Shown here piece by piece: positions 31,570 to 44,554 of a DNA stretch of 64,000 nt. Position numbers and translations under genes: made by a program. This stretch comes from Helichrysum umbraculigerum (lineage: Eukaryota; Streptophyta; Magnoliopsida; Asterales; Asteraceae), in NCBI GenBank assembly GCA_949592205.1, contig CATIUR010000001.1:15391501-15455500 (forward strand), read 5' to 3'. How positions within the stretch are numbered: position 1 is the stretch's first letter; each line of letters opens with the position of its first letter. Below the pieces are notes generated by a model, which saw nothing but the letters and a program-made list of their open reading frames with translations, had not been told where the DNA came from and did no database searches.

Positions 31570-34386
31570 ATGTCTGACTTAAGTAGAATGATCGAAATGG
31601 ACCACGAGGTGGGAAAGTCAAACGTTCCACCTAAGTTGTTAAGAATCGAGGATTACTACAACTGGAAGGACATATTTGAATCTTACTGTAGATTCCATGA
31701 CCTGTCAATCTGGATGTGTATCAAGAGTGGATACACACCACCTACTCAAACTGTTCAAAATGCTACTGTGGTTCTTACCTATGCAAACATGAGTGATCAA
31801 GAGAAGGAAGCTTACAGAAATGAAAATAAATCACATTCTTGCATAAAGATGTGTCTTCCTAAAGAGATTGCTCATCAACTGAAATCTTTGCATACTGCTA
31901 GAACGCTCTGGGAAGCTCTAGAGAAAAGAGGTGAAGGAAGTCCACAGGTGAGAGCTGGCAAGAGGAGTCTTCTTAAAAAGCAGTTTACTATGTTTAAAGC
32001 TTTAAAAGGAGAAGATCTTGATGCCTATGTCACGCGTTTCTACCATCTGCTAAGTGAATTAGAATACCATGAAATTATTGAAGAAGAAGTATCTAAAACC
32101 GACAAGTTTCTTGAGGGTTTGCCTTCTAAATGGGAAATGTATGGTGTTATGATTAAAGATAATGAAACCAGGTATTCTACTATGACCTTAGAGCAAGTCA
32201 TTGATAAGCTGAAAGGTTATGATTTCTCCAAGAAGTCAAGAGATAGTGATTCTGATCAGGTTCAGAACCCTGGGCTGTATCATGGAAAGTCAAGTCTTTC
32301 GACTGCGTCATCTAGTTCGACCACTGCACTATTAGTTGGTGATACTAGTGAAAATGGAGAACTGATCACTGAAGATCTGTGCTTTATTTCCTCCTCTAGT
32401 GATGAGTCAAAGGGAAAGAATTCTGAGAAGTCACCTCAAGAGCATCAGAAGATGCCGATGAGTGTGAAATCTGCTGAACAGCAACTGTCTGTTCTTGCTT
32501 CCTTTGTGGCATCATATGAGAACTACATAGAGGGAAAGATCAATGATCCTATTCTGTTTGATGAGGATTATGAGCAGATAGATTCTGATTATCTTGAGGA
32601 ATTGGAGCTTCAAGATCAACTTGCGTTGATATCTAGAAAGGTGAAGAATTTCCTCAAGAGAACTGGTAGAAAAGTATTGGGCAATAGATCAGGGTTTGAT
32701 AAAACCAAGGTCAGATGCTTTAACTGTCAGGCTATTGGTCATTTTGCTAGAGAATGCCAAAGACCTAAAGTAGAAGCACAAGGAAAACAAGGTTCGGGAA
32801 GTACTCTCGCTTCCAAAGCCTTAGTGGTAAAGCAGTTGGATGGCTCTTATGATTGGCAAGCTCATTCTGAGGAAGCTTTGATGGCCGAAATCAAAGAAAC
32901 AACTGCTGGATCAGTGTCCTACATGCCCACTGATATGGAACAGAAAGTAGAGGTGCCTGAGTCTGAAGTAATGGCAAGTGATGATGACGTGCTATATATG
33001 GATTCAGCTCCAGATATGAGTCCTGAAGAATTCGTGGCACGCATGGCTGAATTACAAACTGACAAGAAGAAGGTATGTTTAGATATTCTTAATCTTGCTG
33101 ATGTTTGTTACTTAGTTACTGATTTGCAATCTCAGAATAGTGTCTTAACTGTGTCAAATAGTAATCTGTCATCACAATTAAATATGGATAAGGAATCTTA
33201 TAAGACTGTTAGATCTGAACTTGATCCAGCTATTATGGATGTTCGTAGATTAAGTGATGATAAACAGGTCTTAAGAGATAAAATTAAGTCTGATGCGTCG
33301 GATAGAACAAAACTTAGAGATACCATAAGTGAAAAATCTGTTGTCATAGATGGTCTCTATATGAATATCAAAGACTTAAATGAGACGATTGCTAGTAAGG
33401 ATCAGGAAATAGTGAACCTTAACTTAAGGTTAATTGAGCAAAACCGTAAACTTGAGAACTATAGGACATCTCAAATGGATAAAATGTTAGATGCTCAAAG
33501 AAGTGTAAAGGACAAGACTGGGTTAGGTTACAATGATGTATCCCCACCTTTTAATGCCAATTACACTTCTATTCCTGAAGATTCTGAGATGACTGAAGTT
33601 AATCCTGAGATTTCAGTAGCTGATAAACCTGAACAGTCAGAGGCACAGAAAGATGTTATTAAGAACGTATCATTAGATAATAGCAAGGCTTCTCAGTTCA
33701 CCAAAATACATTTTGTATCGGGTGGAGTGATTAACGATGCTAAGATTAATGATAAAGTTGATAAGGAACAGCTTAAACCTTTAGTGCCTAAGACTCTGGA
33801 TGAGAAAGCAAAAGTGAGTAAATCACGCAAGCAGATGTCATGTTTCAAGTGTCATCAAAAAGGACACGTGGCTTCGTGTTGTCCTAACAAAAAGCCTGAA
33901 ACACCACATAAGCTTGTGATTGATGAAAAGACACAGACCGACTCTAGTATGACTGTAGATAGGTTAGATGCCAAACCTAAGTTAGGTAATAAACCTGTTA
34001 ACATTTTTAAAAGAGATGGTAAACATAGTGTCTCCCCACCTAAACCTAAACGGCCATATACTCAAAGTGATAATTCTGTCCACAAGTCTAGGGATGTGAC
34101 ACCGTCGAGGTTTAGAAATACAAGTAGAGGCCATAGTCATTATGAGAGTGGTACTACTTCGCGATCACATGAGTTTAATTATAATTATCATAATAGAGCT
34201 CATAATTATGTGCCTAAGAGGTTCTCCTCAAATTCACCTCTTAAGGCTGATCGTCCACAACCTCAAGCTACTTCGAAAGTAACCAAAGCTCCTGATGGGA
34301 AGGATGGTTATTTTAAAGAGCTTAAGTTTGTTGATGATAAGGGACAAACCAAGACCGTAATGGCTTGGGTCCCTCTTGATAACTGA
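31570..34386 (+). CDS. gag: Copia 2 gag, 938 aa, intact
   Basis: Capsid/nucleocapsid protein that assembles the virus-like particle and packages the element RNA. The ATG at 31570 is the first in frame and lies after the leader. An N-terminal UBN2-type capsid domain covers about residues 20-220. A first CCHC zinc knuckle (CFNCQAIGHFAREC) is at about 384-397. A long charged, probably coiled-coil region lies at about 490-650, and a second CCHC knuckle (CFKCHQKGHVASCC) at about 758-771, before a basic Ser/Pro-rich tail. The frame ends at 34386, overlapping pol by a few codons in a different frame, so pol expression would need a +1 shift or a spliced or processed RNA. It is much longer than minimal copia gag, as is usual for Maximus/SIRE-type elements. 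Confidence 0.93.
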   Translation: MSDLSRMIEMDHEVGKSNVPPKLLRIEDYYNWKDIFESYCRFHDLSIWMCIKSGYTPPTQTVQNATVVLTYANMSDQEKEAYRNENKSHSCIKMCLPKEIAHQLKSLHTARTLWEALEKRGEGSPQVRAGKRSLLKKQFTMFKALKGEDLDAYVTRFYHLLSELEYHEIIEEEVSKTDKFLEGLPSKWEMYGVMIKDNETRYSTMTLEQVIDKLKGYDFSKKSRDSDSDQVQNPGLYHGKSSLSTASSSSTTALLVGDTSENGELITEDLCFISSSSDESKGKNSEKSPQEHQKMPMSVKSAEQQLSVLASFVASYENYIEGKINDPILFDEDYEQIDSDYLEELELQDQLALISRKVKNFLKRTGRKVLGNRSGFDKTKVRCFNCQAIGHFARECQRPKVEAQGKQGSGSTLASKALVVKQLDGSYDWQAHSEEALMAEIKETTAGSVSYMPTDMEQKVEVPESEVMASDDDVLYMDSAPDMSPEEFVARMAELQTDKKKVCLDILNLADVCYLVTDLQSQNSVLTVSNSNLSSQLNMDKESYKTVRSELDPAIMDVRRLSDDKQVLRDKIKSDASDRTKLRDTISEKSVVIDGLYMNIKDLNETIASKDQEIVNLNLRLIEQNRKLENYRTSQMDKMLDAQRSVKDKTGLGYNDVSPPFNANYTSIPEDSEMTEVNPEISVADKPEQSEAQKDVIKNVSLDNSKASQFTKIHFVSGGVINDAKINDKVDKEQLKPLVPKTLDEKAKVSKSRKQMSCFKCHQKGHVASCCPNKKPETPHKLVIDEKTQTDSSMTVDRLDAKPKLGNKPVNIFKRDGKHSVSPPKPKRPYTQSDNSVHKSRDVTPSRFRNTSRGHSHYESGTTSRSHEFNYNYHNRAHNYVPKRFSSNSPLKADRPQPQATSKVTKAPDGKDGYFKELKFVDDKGQTKTVMAWVPLDN

Positions 34387-37300
34387 TCGTGTTTTGTGTT
34401 ATGTGCATGAGCATGCTGTGAACAAGGACAGCTGGTGGTATGTAGACAGTGGATGCTCGAGACACATGACAGGAGAAAGAAGTCTACTGAAGGACTTCAA
34501 GGAAAGTCTCAAGCAAAAAGTAAATTTTGCAGGAGATAAAGGAGGAGTAATTTCGGGAAAAGGAAAAGTTTCAAATGGAACTTTGACTCTTGAGGATGTG
34601 AACTATGTTGAAGAACTAACTCACAACCTAGTGAGTGTTTCCCAAGTCTGTGATAAAGATCATCCAGTTTACTTTAATGAAAAGGAAGCCTTAGTCCTGA
34701 AGCCAGGTTTTAAAATTCCTGATGAATGGATATTGATGAGGGCGCCAAGGAAGAAGGACATCTATGCTATCAACATGGGTGTTCCTAACTCTTCAATGGT
34801 GTCTACATGTTTATTATCCAAGGCTTCAGAAACAGACGCATTGTTATGGCATAGGAGAATGGCACATCTGAACTGGAGAAAGATGAATTATATAACCAAA
34901 AATGGTTTGGTTCTAGGTGTACCACAAAAACGTTTCGAGTCTGAGGATAAGTGTGTTCCTTGCATGAAAGGAAAGCAGCACAAGAAACCACACAGACCTA
35001 AGACTGAAAACTCTATCTCCTCGCCATTTGAATTGCTACATATGGATCTCTTCGGCCCTATAAGCAAGAGAAGTATAGGTGGCAAATGGTACTGTTTGGT
35101 TGTCACAGATGATTATTCTAGATTCTCATGGGTATTCTTTTTGGGATCAAAGGATGAAACTCCAGGAATTCTAATTGAGTTCTTTGATCTAGTAGAGAAT
35201 GTCTATAAAAAGAGAGTGAAGCGTATTCGTAGTGACAATGGAACAAAATTTAAGAATTCAACGTTGAATATCTATTGCTTAAGCAAAGGGATATTACATC
35301 AATTCAGTGCACCTTATGAACCTCAACAGAATGGTGTTGCTGAAAGGAAAAATAGAACGTTGATTGAAGCTGCTAGAACAATGCTTGCTGATTCAAAGCT
35401 TCCGGTCATCTTTTGGGCAGAAGCAGTGAATACAGCATGTTATGTTCTTAATAGAGTTCTTACGGTTAAGAGACATAACAAGACTTGTTATGAGCTTTTG
35501 AACAATAAGAAACCTAACTTAAAAGGGTTTGAACCCTTTGGAGTTTCATGCACCATATTAAAGACTGGACATCAAGCAAAATTTGGTGAGAAGGCTGACG
35601 AAGGATTTTTCCTAGGTTATATGCCCAATTCGCCAAACAAGAGAGTCTTTAATAAAGTCACAGGACGTTTGGAGGTAGTTTATAATATTGAGGTTACGAG
35701 CTACTCACCTGATGTTCATAAGGGCTTAGATTGGCAATTTGATTATTCTGATCTTTTTGCATCATTTAAAGTTCCTATTAGTGACTATGTCAGTGATTCA
35801 GAGATAGCTGAACATTTAGTGTTTGAAGATGAGAATATTGGTCCCGCTTCAACATCAAGTGTTAAGCAGTCTGGAATTAAGACTAATGTTGACTCAGATA
35901 AAGCTTCCACAAGTGAGTCACAACAACCTTCAGAGGGTAAGTCTCAAGAAACAGAAGATCCTGATGATCTTTCTACAAAGTTTGATGACATACTTACTCC
36001 TTTGAAACATTTAAGGATATCTTCAGCACGTACGGAAGATGTACCTGAATTGGAAAAGATTGGTACTAATTTAGAAGATGAGACACCGGTTGAACCAGTT
36101 ACTACAACTAGAACGAGTAAGAATCATCCCGTTGAAAACATCATCGGTGATATTAATACTCCGGTTCAAACTAGGCATCAATCCAGAACTAGTACGTCTG
36201 AGAATTCTGAATACCAAAGCTTGTATACTGCAATGAAAGAGACAGGGATTCCTAATCAATGTCTATATTCATGCTTTATCTCACAAGTCGAGCCTAAAAA
36301 TGTTCAAATGGCTTTAAGAGAAAGTTCGTGGGTAGAAGCAATGCAAGAGGAACTATCACAGTTCTCTAAATTACAAGTATGGGAGTTGGTTGACCTACCA
36401 AAGAGAGAATATCCAATTGGAACTAGATGGGTTTTTAAGTGCAAGAGAGATGATAAAGGAATTGTTACTCGCAATAAAGCTCGTCTGGTGGTACAAGGTT
36501 TTAATCAACAAGAAGGTATTGACTACAATGAAGTGTTTGCACCAGTTGCTAGGCTAGAAGCAATTAGAGTATTCTTAGCATTTGCATCATATTTTGCTAT
36601 AACAGTGTATCAGTTGGATGTTAAGAGTGCCTTTTTGTATGGCAAAGTGGAAGAATTGGTGTATGTTTCACAACCGCCAGGGTTTGCTGATCCTGAGTAT
36701 CCAGATAGAGTATATCGTTTGAATAAGGCTCTATATGGATTACATCAAGCACCAAGGATGTGGTATGAAACACTATCAACGTATCTACTTGAGAATGGAT
36801 TTACAAGAGGATCAATTGATAGTACAATGTTTGTCAAATGGAAGAAGAAAGACTTTCTACTCGTGCAAGTCTATGTTGATGACATTATCTTTGGATCGTC
36901 TGATGAAAAGATGTTTCAAGAATTTGAGAAAGTCATGAGAAAAAGGTTCGAAATGTCTGCAATGCGAGAGTTGAATTTCTTCTTAGGATTACAAGTTGAT
37001 CAAAAGAAGGATGGATTCTTTATTCATCAATCTAAATATACATATGAGCTATTAGAACGCTTCAAGATGGATGAAAGTAAGATCTACAATACTCCAATTC
37101 CAGTCAATCATGGACTAGGTCCAGATACATCGAGTGATAGCGATGTGGATCCAACTCTTTATAGAGCCATGATCGGATCACTAATGTATCTAACAGCCTC
37201 TAGGCCTGACATAATGTTTGCTGTTTGTTTATGCGCAAGATATCAGGCTAATCCGAAAGAGACACATATGCAAGCTGTTAAACGAATCTTTCGTTACCTC

Positions 37301-37819
37301 AAAGGGAAACCTAAGCTGGGTCTTTGGTATCCGATTGATGGAGACTTAGATCTCGTAGCTTATACTGATTCGGATTATGGAGGATGCAATCAGAATAGGA
37401 AATCTACGACCGGAGGATGTCAATTCCTAGGAGGTAGATTAGTATCCTGGCAGTGCAAGAAGCAAACCTCGTTAGCCATTTCTACATGTGAAGCTGAGTA
37501 TGTTGCAGCTGGCAGCTGTTGCTCACAAGTTCTTTGGATTCAACAGCAACTGCGGGATTACGGGTTAAATATAACCAATACTCCTATGATGATTGATAAC
37601 GAATCTACTATGTCGATCACCAATAATCCGGTGAAGCACAGTAAAACTAAGCATATTGATATTTGACATCATTTTATTAGAGATTGTGCTGAGAAGAAAT
37701 TGATAAAGTTAGTTAAGGTACCATCATTGGATAACTTAGCAGACTTATACACAAAGGCGTTCGACAGAGCAAGATTTGAAACGTTGGTTCAACTAAACGG
37801 AATGAGAAATCCAGAGTGA
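34376..37819 (+). pseudogene. pol: Copia 2 pol: protease, integrase, RT, RNase H; one nonsense codon
   Basis: Polyprotein in copia order. Protease WWYVDSGCSRHMTG with the catalytic Asp near 34447. Integrase with HHCC finger (HRRMAHLNW ... CVPCMKGKQH) and catalytic residues in MDLFGP, RSDNGT and GVAERKNRTL. Reverse transcriptase with YVDDIIFGS near 36870. RNase H with YTDSDYGG and CEAEYVAAGSC. The frame is open from about 34376 to a TGA at 37664-37666 and then continues unbroken to the true end, NGMRNPE, at 37817-37819. Copia 3 has Arg at that position, so this is probably CGA to TGA by CpG decay, near the end of RNase H. All catalytic residues I checked are present, so the copy is young and almost intact. 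Confidence 0.9.
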
Positions 37820-37866
37820 TTAGTCTTCCAAGGGTATTTTTGTAATAGTTAGTATTTCTGTGTTCA

Positions 37867-37897
<31 letters not shown>

Positions 37898-40338
37898 CGT
37901 ATGGCATTCATTTGCTTGTTACCTAAGGGGAATCGCCTTCATTTAAGTTTTTATTTGCAAAAACTAAGGGAAATGATAGTACATTAGGAGAATAAGCTTC
38001 ACAATAATAAGCTTAAGTCCTAAGTATGATATGGTAGTAGGTTCAAATAAAGTTGCTTTAGAACTACAGCGGTTCTATCAGGTATGTGTTTATATTTATT
38101 TGATTATACACATATATCCACAAGTTATAATTTGTCTATTTTTAGTAAAACTTTAGATGGCTTCATCATATGATGTACTGGTAGGCACATTATATAAAAT
38201 TTTCTAAGCCTTAAGAAGTTAATTAACTACTTGTTTATTATTTTGTGTTATTATTCTATGATGTATGACATTAAGTCTTAAATGTTGAATGATGGTATTA
38301 CTATACACTGTTATCATGCATCTTAATTTAAAGTGACAAATAATAGCAATATGGGTATTAACTTAATTACTGGTAACTTTGTTGTACTAAGTACAGAACT
38401 GAAACCTTTAATTAAATTAATATTCTCAAATATATTTTGAATTATGCTAGAAGGGATCTTCTGTTGTACTACGTACAGACTTAGATAACATAGCATATTC
38501 AAAGTATGTTTGATATTTGTCTAACCTTAAAAATTCAAGTGTATGTTATATGTTTCGAAAAGATACATCATTTAGTAACCGCTACCTTGAAAATTTAATG
38601 ATGCAGTGTTATGTATTTTACTTGAATTCTTCAGTATGTCATATAATAGGAAGCACTTGATAATTCTCATACTAACAATAAAGAGTTTGCTTAGAAAATT
38701 GAGTATAATTTGTTTATGTGGATCATAATACCGGTAATCGTCTTGAACTATCTATAATTAAAATATTCACTTTATGTGAGTAATGCATTTATTAATTATG
38801 CTATGTGGATAAAGGTACCTAAGATATAATTTTATAAATATAAATGTATAAATGATAAATTTAGTTGTAATTTTACAGTAATTTATTTGAATTTCATGAG
38901 GTATGTATACTACCAATCTGTTTAGACTTTTAAATGTATAATTAATTGCTTATTCTTTCTAATATGATCCCTAAGCAGATAAAATCTTATCTACATTGTA
39001 TATTTACTTTGTTTCAAGTGATTAATAAAATGGTACTTGATACCAATGGTTATGTAATTTTGTTTTATTTTTAATTTTTAATTTTTGTGTTAATTATGTT
39101 TACCCTTCGGAATTAAATTATACTGTATATGTTTGAGTTGAACAACGTGACAAATACAAGTGAAAATTAATTATAATTTAGACTTGTAAAATATTGGGTT
39201 TTTATTTATACTTAGTATTAAATTCGCGTTTTTAATTGTTTCTGCGAGTTGGTATCAACTTGCGAGTCCACTTCAAATCTCGCGAATTGGAATTAAAGTA
39301 TAAAGGGGGTCAAACGAGTCAAACCAACCCACCGAACCCACACATACTTCGCGAGTTCAGTAAAGCTTGCGAATCCGTAAAAAAGGCGAAACGAGGCGAT
39401 TTTCATTTTTCGTTTGATTTCGAATTGTGAATTACGGGAACGAGTTATTCAATCCGTAGACTTTATACACCTTCATATTACGAACATTTTGAGGTATAAA
39501 CCAACGGATTTCACCGTAGAATTAACGAGAAATCGAAGTTTTAATAAACTTAGGGTTTCGGTTTATAATTCGAACGATTCACGTAGATTAAAGGACTATT
39601 AGAACACGAATCCTTGTGGTTTATGTTAAATGGATGTTAATAAACGTAAATCAATTGATAGATCATGTTAAAATCAACAGATTAATCGATTTTTATTGAA
39701 AATTCGTGACGGCAGTTCATCGAACGAGTTGACATTGTGAATCAACTCGCAGCGAGTTGACTAGCGAATCCATGAGATTAGCGAGTTCACTTAAATAGCT
39801 GCTTGATAAGTTTAGCGAGTTGATCAATGTAGCGAGTTGATGAGTTTAGCGAGTTCATAAGCAAAACGAGTTGACCTCACCTCGTTAGGCCAGTTTATGC
39901 GAGTCCAGTACTTAGAAAAATTTTATTTTTTAAAAGTAGTGATATAAATGTTAAGACTTTTTAAGTAATAACTTTTATAAAATGGATTTGTGTTAATTCT
40001 TATATGATTATATCGAAAGTCTACTAATTTAAGAAGAAAATTAGTGGCGTGTCCTAATTTCATATTAGCCGTATAATTTTTAACGTTAATGACTTGAGAT
40101 GTTTATTAAAATAACAAGTAACTAACGTGCTTTACTTATTGGACTTACGACTAGAAAGTTATAAGTTATATATGTTGAATATTTATATATACGACTTGAG
40201 ACAGTGATGTAACAAATTATATATAATTTCTATTTTACACTAAGATGTTTGATGAATCTCGATTCATAATACGTAATAGTTTAAATATTCTTAATCGTGC
40301 ATTAAATTATATCTGTTGTTTGTGTTTAATTTACAGAT
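37820..40338 (+). other. Copia 2 spacer between pol and accessory gene
   Basis: AT-rich, non-coding. It begins with a poly-A run (about 37869-37893). The part to about 39120 is homologous to the spacer of copia 3 (56460-57780 on the minus strand). The later part contains GCGAGT-type motifs at 39240-39400 and 39716-39905. It ends in a pyrimidine-rich tract and TTTACAG, three bases before the accessory ATG, which looks like a splice acceptor. Confidence 0.75.
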
Positions 40339-43300
40339 ATGGCTAGAGCATTTGATAAGGGTCACAACATTTTGGTTGATCTGAACCTTGAGGCCAAGAG
40401 GGCTGACAGGGTTGCTGATATTTTACGTTTTCTAGCACGATCAAGGATTAGATACGCCATTACGGCCAATCCTACGATTTCTCAGGCTATTCTGAATGAT
40501 TTTTGGACAGATATAGTATATGATGAATCTGTCACCCCACCTGAGATTCGAGCAACGGTTGGTGGACAACCTGTTACCTTTTCGGCTGGTAATCTCCGTG
40601 AGATTTTGCAGCTTGGTACAGTCGAACAGGAAAATGGAGATACTGAGTATCCTATGGATTTTATTGAGGGCGCGATAGGGCGTATGGGATATACAGGAGA
40701 CAGGCGTGGACGTCAGTTCCAGAAGCCTCTGGTCATTGGTCAGTGGAGGTTTCTTTGGCACGTGATGAATATAGTTTTCGTAGCGAAGAAAGGTGGCTTT
40801 GATGAGTTAAGTCCTGCGATTCTATCGGCTGCACTGTCACTGGTTTATAATAAACCATACAGTTTTTGTGACTATATTTTTGGTGAGATTGCGAAACAGA
40901 TATCGGGGTCTGTTAGATCAAGATTTTGGGTTTACCAGCGATTTTGCATGCTGATTATCCGTGCGCGTCTACCGGATTTGGCTATACCTGAACCACATCT
41001 AGTGGTTAATACGATTGACCATCGTGGGTATAACGCCTTGTTTATGCAGACGGTTAGGAAAGAAGGAGTGGTGAAACCGGAAGTTAGACCACTTTTCGGA
41101 TATATTGTTGATCCGAATTACGTTGCACCGCCAAATCATGGGTGGTTGGACGTTGTTCCTGCTGTTGCTGCTGATGCTGATGTTGTACCAGAACCTGCAG
41201 CTGAGGAAGCTCAACCTGAAGATCCACAAGGGCTCCTTGAGGATGTTCTTATTCAGGTTGGTCAGGTTGATCAGCAAGTGAATCCAGATGTTGCTGCACA
41301 GGCTGTGCAAGAGGTTTTGGAGCAGAATGATGATGCGACAAATCCATTGCTTCAAGACATCGAGAGTTATTTAGCACCACCTGAGGTAATATTTTACTTA
41401 TGTAATAATATAGATGCTTAGTTGATAGATTGTTTTTGTTAATCATAGATGCATAATATTATTATATAATGATTCTGATATTAGATATTTAGTAAATTGG
41501 ATATTATTTCTGATTTTAAAATATAAATATCATTAACTGAACAGGAATCTGAAGCTGAGGCTGCAAATCCCGAAGTTATATTACTTGAGGATGAGCAGAT
41601 ACAGCATGATAGATCAGTTGAAGTACCGACTGAGGTATTATATCTGATTAATCTTAAATATATAGAACTTGTATGATAGAGCTTACGCTAATCATAAATG
41701 TTTAATATATTTAAACTTTAGGAGCCTGTTAGATCATCTAGAGGTCGTGATGGTGAGACGGCTTCAGATGAAGATTCTGATAATACACCTTCTCCTCCTC
41801 CATCTGCTTCTGAAAGGAAGAGAAAAGGTAAGAGTATTCTGGAGGAAGGTACTGAAGAAGTTGAAATTCCTTTGATGAAGCGTCCGAGAACGCTGACTAT
41901 ACGAGAAGGTTAGTATTGAGTATAAAAGTTAAATAATCTTAACTTGTTGTTTATCAGGAGTTGAACTGAGACAGTTAATTCTGTATACAGTTGCTCAGGA
42001 TACACCACAGGTGGAGATGGATGCACCGGTGGTTACTGAATCGATGTCTTTACCGCTTCAGGTATGAGATATAAGTTCTATAACTATGAGTGTTATGCAA
42101 TTGATTAGAGTTTGAGACAGAGTAATCTGTAACAATAACTGATTTTAATTGTGTTTAACTTTACAACATGAGGTTGCTGATCTAGTTCGTGGAGCTAATT
42201 TTTCGACGAACAAAACAGCTAGATTTGCAACAAGTTTGCTTACGCAAGCTTTGTCTCAACCTCATACACCGCTTACCAGAGACTGGCATATTGAGTCTCT
42301 CACACCGCCTGGACCAAGAACGATACCTGTTACTCCGACGACTGATGCTGAAAGGATTACATCCTTAGAGTCGAGGGTAAAGGATTTGGAGAAGCTTACT
42401 TCTCAGATTCCAGAGCTGGTGTCGAGCAATCTTCTTCTTTCTCAGCAGATACTCAAGCAGAGTGAATCGTACAATCTGTTGATGAAGACTCGTGAGACTT
42501 TGCTTGCGGACTTCAACGTACAGAGACTGAAGTTATCTTCTTTAGAGAGTCTGGTCTTGAGATCGCATTCAGGACAGTCTACTCAGGGGGAGATATTGGT
42601 ATATCTGGAGTCTTGCAGAGAGAATGAGTTGAAGAGGAAGAGAGATCAAGACAAGGACGATGATCCCAATGCACCGAGTGGTGAGCAGACTGGTCCTTCA
42701 AAGACTGGTGAGCAAGCTACAACTCAGGGGGAGTCTAGTGCTGGTGCTAGTGGTTCTGGAGTGGGTACAAGAGCAGATAAGACTGTACCGGGTGATACTG
42801 AAGCTGGTAAGATAGCTTAGTATTATCATAGTACTGTAATATTTGTAATAGTTTGTAGTGAACAAATGTAAACTTAATTTATTGTGTAAATATATTCGAC
42901 TTAGGGTTATTATTATTTTAAGTAAAATATGTTGGGTAATTTAAGTTTATATAATTATGTTAAAATAAAATAGTGATCGAAAGACTTCCGACTCATTGTG
43001 TAGTCGAGCGGCGTGTTCCGATTAATTTCGGCGGTCAAAATTTTATGATAACATATGCATTTTAGATTTGATTATGGACTTAAGACCGTAAGGTTTATAA
43101 GTAATTAACAAGTTAAAAATGTATTCGTATTAACTAGACAAATGATATATAATTTAAAGGTTAAATTGATAATGAATGAGATCAATTAACACTTGGAAAT
43201 TATATAAGTTGATTAATAGTAAATTTAAATGTTTGGTGATTATTCACAATGCATTAGAATTTAAAATTAATTAATATTTGTTAAGTAGACTTAAGAGATT

Positions 43301-44500
43301 TTAGATTGATTCAGGGTAATCAATAAAAGATTTTATAAGTTATATGTAAATTGCGTTTATATTTTAGGTTAAAATATACAAGAGATTTAATAAAGAAATT
43401 CTTAGGTTGATTCAGGGAAATCGATAAGAGAATTTTACTTATTAATATTTATTTGTATTTGTGGTTTTCTCTTAGGATTGGAAATGCTTGATCTATCTGA
43501 TTCGGAAGATGACAATTTTGATGAGATAGATGAAGACGTTGATTTTGATCTTGAGGATGGAGAATTTCTACCACCTACAGATTGGACTGCTGTACCTGAG
43601 AATGTGCAAGACATAGGTGTAGATCTAGATGCAAACATTGATGAACACCATGTGAGCCCATCTAGGACAGAAGTTGTTATTGAAAATGAACATGGTCCAA
43701 CAATTGTCGATATAGATGAAGATATTGATGATTCAACCTCTGATGAAGAAGAAGAAGTTCTTGTTCAAACCAAAAATCCTGCTGTTGTACTTAGGAAACT
43801 TCCAAAGAAGAAGAAGAAGATTGGAATTTCTGAAGTTGATGTTACGAAAAAGCGTGTACCACGTAAAGGGATTATTGGTTGGTACTTTGACTCAGAACTA
43901 AAGCTTTTTGCGATCAAAAGGTTTGACGGAGTTCAATATTTTGAAAGAAAGCTTGCAGTTTTTAGTTCTCTACCACGTTATGAAATACGTGATTTGGCTA
44001 GATTAGAGATTAACAATCCAAGTCGTGATGATTATGCTGATCGTGTTGAAAGAATCATTAGACATGAGGTTGGTACGAATAAGTTTGTTCAGATTAAGCC
44101 AAGAAAGGGAAAAACTGTGAAATTACAAGAGAGAAGTCAAAGAACAGGAAGAAGAAGAAGGAAGAAGATATATCCAGCTGTTAGATGCATACAGCAGATT
44201 CCACTGAAGACAATGCCACAAGATATTTTGGGTAATATGAAGAGATGACATGTGGATTCAGGAACTGGAGAAGCTGTTATGGTTGAAGCTGATGATGAGG
44301 TTGAAGGTGGTGAAAGAGAAATCTTTAGAGTTTATGATCATCGACACCTGATGAATATGTCGAGAAAGGATCTGTTAAAGTTAAACGAGAACAGAATTTT
44401 GACGACTATTGAATGGGCTGATTTAGCAAGAGATTATCAGTTGATGGTTAAAACTTGTATCAAGATGAAGATTTACGCAGGTAGTAAGATTTACAAATGA
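40339..44500 (+). pseudogene. Copia 2 accessory gene, multi-exon, one nonsense codon
   Basis: A long gene of unknown function between pol and the 3' LTR. Predicted exons: 40339-41385, 41545-41634, 41722-41908 (or to 41827 at a better AAAG/GTAAGAG donor), 41958-42061, 42173-42806, 43476-44500. All introns are GT-AG and every junction keeps frame, giving about 1028 codons. Domain A (exon 1, about residues 10-270) has motifs REILQL, WRFLWHVMNIVF, LVYNKPYSF and PLFGYIVDPNYV. Then come an acidic linker, basic KRKGK and KRPR patches, a coiled coil (exon 5) and a Lys/Arg-rich domain B (exon 6). A TGA at 44246-44248 interrupts domain B; copia 4 has Trp there. The start is the ATG right after an acceptor-like TTTACAG. 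Domain A resembles, from memory, hypothetical proteins common in Asteraceae genomes. No signal peptide or membrane segment is apparent. Confidence 0.75.
42807..43475 (+). other. Predicted intron 5 of the copia 2 accessory gene
   Basis: GCTG/GTAAGATAG at the left and TTCTCTTAG/GATTGG at the right. Without splicing, exon 5 would end at a TAG (42818-42820). Splicing joins phase 1 to phase 1 and continues into the acidic start of exon 6. The interval is AT-rich and has no reading frame. Confidence 0.65.
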
Positions 44501-44540
44501 AGACCAAAGACAGCGTGAAGATAAAGACGCTAGAGCTATT

Positions 44541-44554
44541 GTCAAGGGGGAGTC
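44541..44554 (+). other. Copia 2 polypurine tract
   Basis: GTCAAGGGGGAGTC directly before the 3' LTR. The same tract precedes the copia 3 LTR (56341-56354, minus strand), marking the plus-strand primer. Confidence 0.88.

Noticed and set aside
40339..41385. Envelope-like protein in the SIRE1 sense
   Set aside because: I see no signal peptide, transmembrane segment or fusion-type hydrophobic stretch; basic patches and a coiled coil fit a soluble protein better.
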